A stretch of 18,317 bases of DNA from Candidatus Brocadia sp. (lineage in GTDB: Bacteria; Planctomycetota; Brocadiia; Brocadiales; Brocadiaceae). Shown here piece after piece: positions 14,534-18,317 of this stretch (position 1 is its first letter; every line of letters begins with the position of its first letter). The notes under the pieces were generated by a model. That model had not been told where the DNA came from. It saw only the letters and a list, made by a program, of their open reading frames with translations, and searched no databases. The stretch is from positions 1 through 18,317 of the forward strand of contig JAUQXU010000499.1 in NCBI GenBank assembly GCA_030837935.1. The letters run 5' to 3'. Both the position numbers and the translations under genes were made by a program.

Positions 14534-16326
14534 TAGGCTTTATTTTTCAGGATATGGAGGTTTTTGCTTTTTCTATGAAATTCATCCAACAATCCAATTA
14601 TATCCTCCTCATTGCTGCCAACCTTAATGGTCTTTAACGTTTTTTCCTTTGCCTGGTGTCGTTCTTTTTTGCTATTTCGCCTTTTAAAAAAATGAATGCA
14701 TGCCTCTAGCCTCTCGCCCTGATTGGTAATATTTTGAAATTCCTTTGTTGTTACAATATCCATAAGCGTTTTATTGAGTGGCACGTCATATAGTATATGC
14801 AATACATCTTCTTCTTTTACCACCGTATTTTTGCGGTATAATTCAACCACTTTTTCGGCAATCTTGAAAAGATCGCTACTGCTAAATTCTTCCAAACCTA
14901 TTTCTTCTATGACTCTGGGTATAAGATCATTACAGGATAACATCAAATACAAAAGTTCCCGCTCTGCCGTGAAAGATGCATCTAATTGATGCTTGACGTC
15001 TTGTTTGTTTTGCACAAGAGGTGATTGTCTGTTGAATTTTTTAAGATGGGTCCGCAATGCAGTCTCATCGATAGACATTTCTTCGGCGACCCTTTTGATT
15101 TGTAAATTACGTTTAATATCATCAGGTATTTTCATTGCCGTTGAAAGGACATCGTCAATCGCATTGGCCTTTCCGTTAATAGTTGATATATCCCATTTGG
15201 ATGCAGCCATTTCGATCTTAAAACTAAAGAAATCTATGGCATTGTTAACATGGGTCAAAAATCTTTCTTCACCCTCTGCCACGAGAAAGTCACAAGGGTC
15301 ATGCCCTTTGGGTAATTGAGCTATCTTTACATCGAACTCCTCTTCAAGAAAGATATCCAGACTTTTATCGGAAGACTTCCATCCGGCAATATCCGAATCC
15401 AAAAGCAGTATCACCTGATTACAATATTGTCTTAAAAGCCGCAAGTGTTGTTTTGATATAGCCGTCCCCATAACGGCAACAGCCCACTCGATTCCATGCT
15501 GATGTGCCATGATTACATCAGTGTACCCCTCCATGAGTATGACTTTACGGTGTTTCAAAATTGAATTTTTTGCCTGATCAATCCCGTAAAGGACATTGCT
15601 TTTGTTGAAAAGAACGGTCTCGGGTGAGTTTAGATATTTTGGAAGTGAATCGTCTAATGCCCTTCCACCAAAACCAATAATCTGCTTTCTTGCGTCCAGG
15701 ATGGGAAACATCAATCTATTACGAAAACGATCGTAATAAGTATTTCCGTCTCTTTTTGGTATGACCAAACCAGCTTTCTCTAATAGGCCATTTGGAATAT
15801 TTCGTTCTTTGCACACTCTTATCAATGTATTCCAACTGCCTGGGGCATAACCAAGGCAGAAGTTTTTTACGGATTGATCATTTATCTGCCTTTTCCGCAA
15901 ATAATCTCTTGCAAACTTCCCTTGTTCACTATGCTGCAAAATTCTATGATAGTATTTTGCAGCAAAATCGTTTATGTTTATTAACCGAGTCTTTTCTGTT
16001 GGAGAAAGGGATTGCTTCTGATTGTTTAAATGAGAAAGGTCAATATGCAACTTTGAGGCTAATAGTTTTACGGCCTCTATGAAATCCACCCCTTCTTGTT
16101 TCATTAAAAATTGAAATACAGTTCCGCCTTCACCACATCCAAAGCACTTAAAAAGTTTCTTTTCCGGATTTACAGTAAAGGAAGGTGTTTTTTCTGAATG
16201 AAAGGGGCATAAACCAAGAAAATTTTTACCGCTTTGCTTTAAGTTGACATACTCTGATATGACTTGAACAATATCTGAGGCAAGTTGTATCTCTGCAATC
16301 TTTTCTTGTGGGATAAAATTTGCCAT
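14533..16326 (-). CDS. dnaG: DNA primase
   Basis: 597 residues, normal length. DnaG lays RNA primers on the lagging strand with the replicative helicase. The N-terminal zinc-binding domain has C40, H43, C61 and C64 (CPFHSEKTPSF, KCFGCG). The RNA-polymerase core shows YYDRFRNRLMFPI (197-209) and GFGGRAL (218-224). The TOPRIM fold has E266 in MEGYTD and the acidic pair D310/D312 in LLLDSDIAG. The C-terminal part (about 430-597) is the less conserved helicase-interaction domain with a basic patch RRNSKKERHQAKEK. No Shine-Dalgarno site is visible; the N-terminus (IPQEKIAEI) fits the family start. A consensus promoter lies about 47 bp upstream of the ATG. rpoD follows 103 bp after the stop. Confidence 0.96.
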   Translation of the reverse strand: MANFIPQEKIAEIQLASDIVQVISEYVNLKQSGKNFLGLCPFHSEKTPSFTVNPEKKLFKCFGCGEGGTVFQFLMKQEGVDFIEAVKLLASKLHIDLSHLNNQKQSLSPTEKTRLININDFAAKYYHRILQHSEQGKFARDYLRKRQINDQSVKNFCLGYAPGSWNTLIRVCKERNIPNGLLEKAGLVIPKRDGNTYYDRFRNRLMFPILDARKQIIGFGGRALDDSLPKYLNSPETVLFNKSNVLYGIDQAKNSILKHRKVILMEGYTDVIMAHQHGIEWAVAVMGTAISKQHLRLLRQYCNQVILLLDSDIAGWKSSDKSLDIFLEEEFDVKIAQLPKGHDPCDFLVAEGEERFLTHVNNAIDFFSFKIEMAASKWDISTINGKANAIDDVLSTAMKIPDDIKRNLQIKRVAEEMSIDETALRTHLKKFNRQSPLVQNKQDVKHQLDASFTAERELLYLMLSCNDLIPRVIEEIGLEEFSSSDLFKIAEKVVELYRKNTVVKEEDVLHILYDVPLNKTLMDIVTTKEFQNITNQGERLEACIHFFKRRNSKKERHQAKEKTLKTIKVGSNEEDIIGLLDEFHRKSKNLHILKNKA

Positions 16327-16343
16327 TCAGTTGGAAGGGATAA

Positions 16344-16358
16344 ATTATCTAAGATAAT
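16344..16358. promoter_or_regulatory. 15-nt palindrome in the dnaG leader, possible operator
   Basis: ATTATCT-A-AGATAAT is a perfect palindrome with 7-nt arms. It lies between the predicted transcription start (about 16366) and the dnaG ATG (16326). A further AGATAAT half-site with an imperfect partner is at 16410-16422, on the far side of the promoter. It could bind a dimeric regulator or form a small leader hairpin. The region is very AT-rich, which weakens the case. Confidence 0.35.
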
Positions 16359-16372
16359 ATGTAAACCTTAAA

Positions 16373-16400
16373 ATTATATCATTAATTTAAATAATGTCAA
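16373..16400 (-). promoter_or_regulatory. Consensus sigma-70 promoter of dnaG
   Basis: On the minus strand, TTGACA (16400-16395), a 16-nt AT-rich spacer and TATAAT (16378-16373) match the consensus at all twelve positions. Transcription would start near 16366, giving a leader of about 40 nt before dnaG. It is the best promoter I can see in the window. The rest of the 144-bp gap after hisF (16327-16470) shows no gene and no clear hisF terminator. Confidence 0.8.
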
Positions 16401-16470
16401 TAAATTGAGAGATAATTATTCTTTAAATACTACGGAGATGGAAATATCTTGTGGTATAAAAAATACGTAA

Positions 16471-17247
16471 CTATTTAATAATCCTCATGTTAATACCTTT
16501 TTTCATTAAATACTCTTTTACTTCTTGTATGGAGATTGTTCTATAATGGAAAATAGAGGCAGCCAGCGCCGCATCCACCTTTCCCCTCGTAAAGACATCG
16601 TAAAAATGTTCTCGTGTGCCTGCCCCACCGGATGCTATGATGGGTATATTTACTGTTTCAGATACGGTTTTGTTTAATTCAATATCAAATCCATCCCTCG
16701 TGCCATCACAGTCCATGCTCGTTAATAATATTTCACCAGCACCATTTTTCTCGACGGCTCTTGCCCAGGCAACGGCATCTAGTCCGGTAGGTGTTCTGCC
16801 ACCGTTTACGTAAACTTCCCATTTTGGTGTTTCAAAATTGCCTTGTACTTTTTTTGCGTCGATTGCGACCACGATGCATTGGCTACCAAATCGTCTGGAG
16901 GCCTTTGTGATAAACTCTGGTTCTTTAACTGCTGCCGTGTTGATGGAAACCTTATCTGCCCCTGCAGTGAGCAATCGACGAATGTCATCAATACTACGAA
17001 TGCCTCCGCCGACGGTTAACGGCATAAATACTTGTTCTGCGGTCTTTTTTACGACATCAAGAATAATGTTTCTGTTTTCATGGGATGCTGTAATGTCCAG
17101 AAAGGTTAATTCATCGGCGCCTTCCTTATCATACAAAGCAGCTATTTCTACGGGATCCCCTGCATCTTTCAAATTTAAAAAATTAGTTCCTTTAACGACA
17201 CGTCCGTCCTTAACGTCCAGACAGGGTATAATTCTTTTAGCAAGCAT
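16471..17247 (-). CDS. hisF: Imidazole glycerol phosphate synthase subunit HisF (cyclase)
   Basis: 258 residues. HisF uses ammonia from its partner HisH to turn PRFAR into imidazole glycerol phosphate and AICAR, linking histidine and purine synthesis. It is a (beta/alpha)8 barrel with catalytic D11 (IIPCLDVKDGRVVKG) and D130 (VVAIDAKK). Phosphate-binding blocks are VGGGIRSIDDIRRLL (79-93), GADKVSIN and IIASGGAGTREHF. The GRTPTGLDAVAWA segment is also family-typical. No other his gene is in the window, so hisH must lie elsewhere. No Shine-Dalgarno site is seen; the start MLAKRIIPCLD is the conserved one. Confidence 0.97.
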   Translation of the reverse strand: MLAKRIIPCLDVKDGRVVKGTNFLNLKDAGDPVEIAALYDKEGADELTFLDITASHENRNIILDVVKKTAEQVFMPLTVGGGIRSIDDIRRLLTAGADKVSINTAAVKEPEFITKASRRFGSQCIVVAIDAKKVQGNFETPKWEVYVNGGRTPTGLDAVAWARAVEKNGAGEILLTSMDCDGTRDGFDIELNKTVSETVNIPIIASGGAGTREHFYDVFTRGKVDAALAASIFHYRTISIQEVKEYLMKKGINMRIIK

Positions 17248-17267
17248 AACGAATTGAGAATGTCTTT

Positions 17268-17296
17268 ATTTTAAAAAGTGGGGGAAAATGGAACAA
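17268..17296 (-). promoter_or_regulatory. Weak candidate hisF promoter
   Basis: On the minus strand, TTGTTC (17296-17291), a 17-nt spacer and TAAAAT (17273-17268) lie about 20 bp upstream of hisF in a 102-bp gap after thiG. The -10 is good, the -35 poor. hisF may instead be read through from thiG. Confidence 0.25.
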
Positions 17297-17349
17297 AGTT
17301 TTTCCCAAAATTCTATGGTAAAAATTTACATGGGTAGGAAAAATAATGT

Positions 17350-18144
17350 TCAAAAATCTTTTTCAGGGCTGCTGGCTTTTGCGTAAAGTCTTTTTGGGAT
17401 TCTCCCGGAGAGGAATGCAAGTCGCCCCGATTCACATGCCAGTTTCATTGCCCTTGCCATTCGGACAGGGTCTTTTGCAAGTGCAATCCCTGTATTCAGC
17501 AGCACACCTTCACAGCCAAGTTCCATAGCGATGGTAACATCAGATGCCGTGCCAACACCTGCATCGACAATAATGGGAACCTTGGCTGATTCAAGGATGA
17601 TCCGTATATTGTTTTTGTTTAAAATACCTTGGCCAGACCCAATCGGCGCACCTGCCGGCATAACACTGGTTGCCCCTGCGTCTTCTAGTTTTCTCGCTAC
17701 AATAGGGTCATCAGAAGTATACACAAGAACGGTAAAACCCTCCTTTGCCAAAACCTGAGTTGCTTTCAGGGTTTCAATCGGGTCAGGCAAGAGTGTTTTT
17801 TCATTACCAAGCACTTCCAGCTTGATCATATCGGACATACCAGCTTCCCGTGCAAGGTGCGCTACCCTGATAGCTTCGTCGGCAGAAAAACACCCCGCCG
17901 TATTTGGTAAAATCTTGTATTTCTTTGTGTTAATATAATCTAAGAGCGATGTTGTTTCATTGATTTTTACTCTTCGAACAGCAACGGTAACGACCTCTGT
18001 GCAGCTGACCGCTAAGGCCTCTTTCATTGTCTCCATCGAGGAGTATTTGCCGGTACCAACAAAAAGTCGGGAAGTAAATTCATACTTCCCGATCTTGAGT
18101 TTTGTATCCTCTATCCTTTTTTCGACCTCATCCGCCACCAACAA
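17350..18144 (-). CDS. thiG: Thiazole synthase ThiG
   Basis: 264 residues. ThiG builds the thiazole of thiamine from 1-deoxyxylulose-5-phosphate (the product of the Dxs encoded in this window), dehydroglycine and sulfur carried on ThiS. Seen: SRLFVGTGKY (25-34), TVAVRRV, LPNTAGC (79-85), the Schiff-base lysine K108 in MIKLEVLG, VMPAGAPIGSGQGI (161-174), VDAGVGTASDV (193-203) and LLNTGIALAKDP. The start is taken as TTG at 18144 because GGAGGT (18153-18158) sits 8 nt upstream; TTG 18141 or GTG 18138 are later options. There is no ATG at the right place. The start overlaps the thiS end by 17 bp, implying translational coupling. The last dozen residues are polar and not conserved. Confidence 0.95.
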   Translation of the reverse strand: MLVADEVEKRIEDTKLKIGKYEFTSRLFVGTGKYSSMETMKEALAVSCTEVVTVAVRRVKINETTSLLDYINTKKYKILPNTAGCFSADEAIRVAHLAREAGMSDMIKLEVLGNEKTLLPDPIETLKATQVLAKEGFTVLVYTSDDPIVARKLEDAGATSVMPAGAPIGSGQGILNKNNIRIILESAKVPIIVDAGVGTASDVTIAMELGCEGVLLNTGIALAKDPVRMARAMKLACESGRLAFLSGRIPKRLYAKASSPEKDF

Positions 18145-18317
18145 AAGTTACAACCTCCAATAAGTCTTCATCCCTGAGTACGCGCTCAGAAAGTTCCTTC
18201 CTGGGTATAATTTGCAAATTCAACTCCACTGCAACACGATTCTTGTCAATTTTATATAAATCGAGCAAATTTTCTATCGTTATTCCTTCCGGGCATTCCT
18301 TTGATTCGCCGTTTAGA
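18128..18317 (-). CDS. thiS: Sulfur carrier protein ThiS (partial, N-terminus beyond window)
   Basis: 62 residues plus stop are visible, missing perhaps four or five from the start. ThiS is a small ubiquitin-fold protein whose C-terminal glycine becomes a thiocarboxylate that donates sulfur to ThiG. The fragment begins LNGESKECPEGITIENLL, continues with NRVAVELNLQIIPR, and ends VVTFVGGG, the expected Gly-Gly terminus. Its last 17 bases overlap the thiG start, and the ThiG ribosome-binding site lies within it. It would be the first visible gene of the minus-strand series. Confidence 0.92.
   Translation of the reverse strand, partial: LNGESKECPEGITIENLLDLYKIDKNRVAVELNLQIIPRKELSERVLRDEDLLEVVTFVGGG
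18153..18158 (-). promoter_or_regulatory. Ribosome-binding site selecting the TTG start of thiG
   Basis: GGAGGT on the minus strand, inside the thiS coding end, 8 nt from the TTG at 18144. Its spacing favours that codon over the TTG and GTG that follow. Confidence 0.7.

Noticed and set aside
1..18317. CRISPR arrays, insertion sequences, tRNA genes, riboswitches, phage or toxin-antitoxin genes
   Set aside because: Looked for repeats, transposase motifs, cloverleaf ends and known aptamer cores in the short intergenic gaps; none seen.

Overview
The window is a gene-dense stretch of a Gram-negative bacterial chromosome. An outer-membrane LPS-insertion protein (LptD) implies a second membrane. 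A four-subunit 2-oxoacid:ferredoxin oxidoreductase implies anaerobic, low-potential carbon metabolism. The A-type RNase P RNA, housekeeping sigma-70, modest GC and weak or absent Shine-Dalgarno sites at several genes would fit a planctomycete of the anammox order Brocadiales. That placement is an inference from overall impression; no marker in the window proves it.

Left half (1-11.4 kb), all on the plus strand: the tail of a probable DegT-type sugar aminotransferase, then lptD, coaD, a ymdB-type phosphodiesterase, xseA, xseB, dxs, nadK and the oxidoreductase genes in the order delta-alpha-beta-gamma. Gaps are small or negative: coaD and ymdB share ATGA, ymdB and xseA abut, and nadK and the ferredoxin gene overlap by 14 bp. 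The row is therefore probably one long operon or a few overlapping ones. It covers envelope assembly, CoA synthesis, exonuclease VII, isoprenoid entry, NADP supply and ferredoxin-linked oxoacid metabolism. A tiny Lys-rich MCTTC peptide gene with a good ribosome-binding site follows.

Right half (11.5-18.3 kb), all on the minus strand and convergent with the left half: read in transcription order, thiS (cut by the window end), thiG, hisF, dnaG, rpoD, a coiled-coil C4 zinc-ribbon protein, and rnpB. dnaG-rpoD is the familiar core of the macromolecular-synthesis operon. It has a perfect TTGACA/TATAAT promoter in front of dnaG, which is what the sigma factor encoded next door should read. A 15-nt palindrome lies between that promoter and the dnaG start.

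The convergent junction (11.23-11.96 kb) is the most interesting part. The zinc-ribbon gene ends inside the 5' strand of RNase P RNA helix P1. The RNase P RNA carries GGC where the L15 loop normally has GGU. Three perfect stem-loops lie end to end before a T-run, suggesting a small structured RNA or an elaborate shared terminator. I see no mobile elements, CRISPR, tRNA, riboswitch or phage genes. Apart from this junction and a few residue-level oddities, the window is conserved housekeeping DNA, and I did not find a convincing new multi-gene system.
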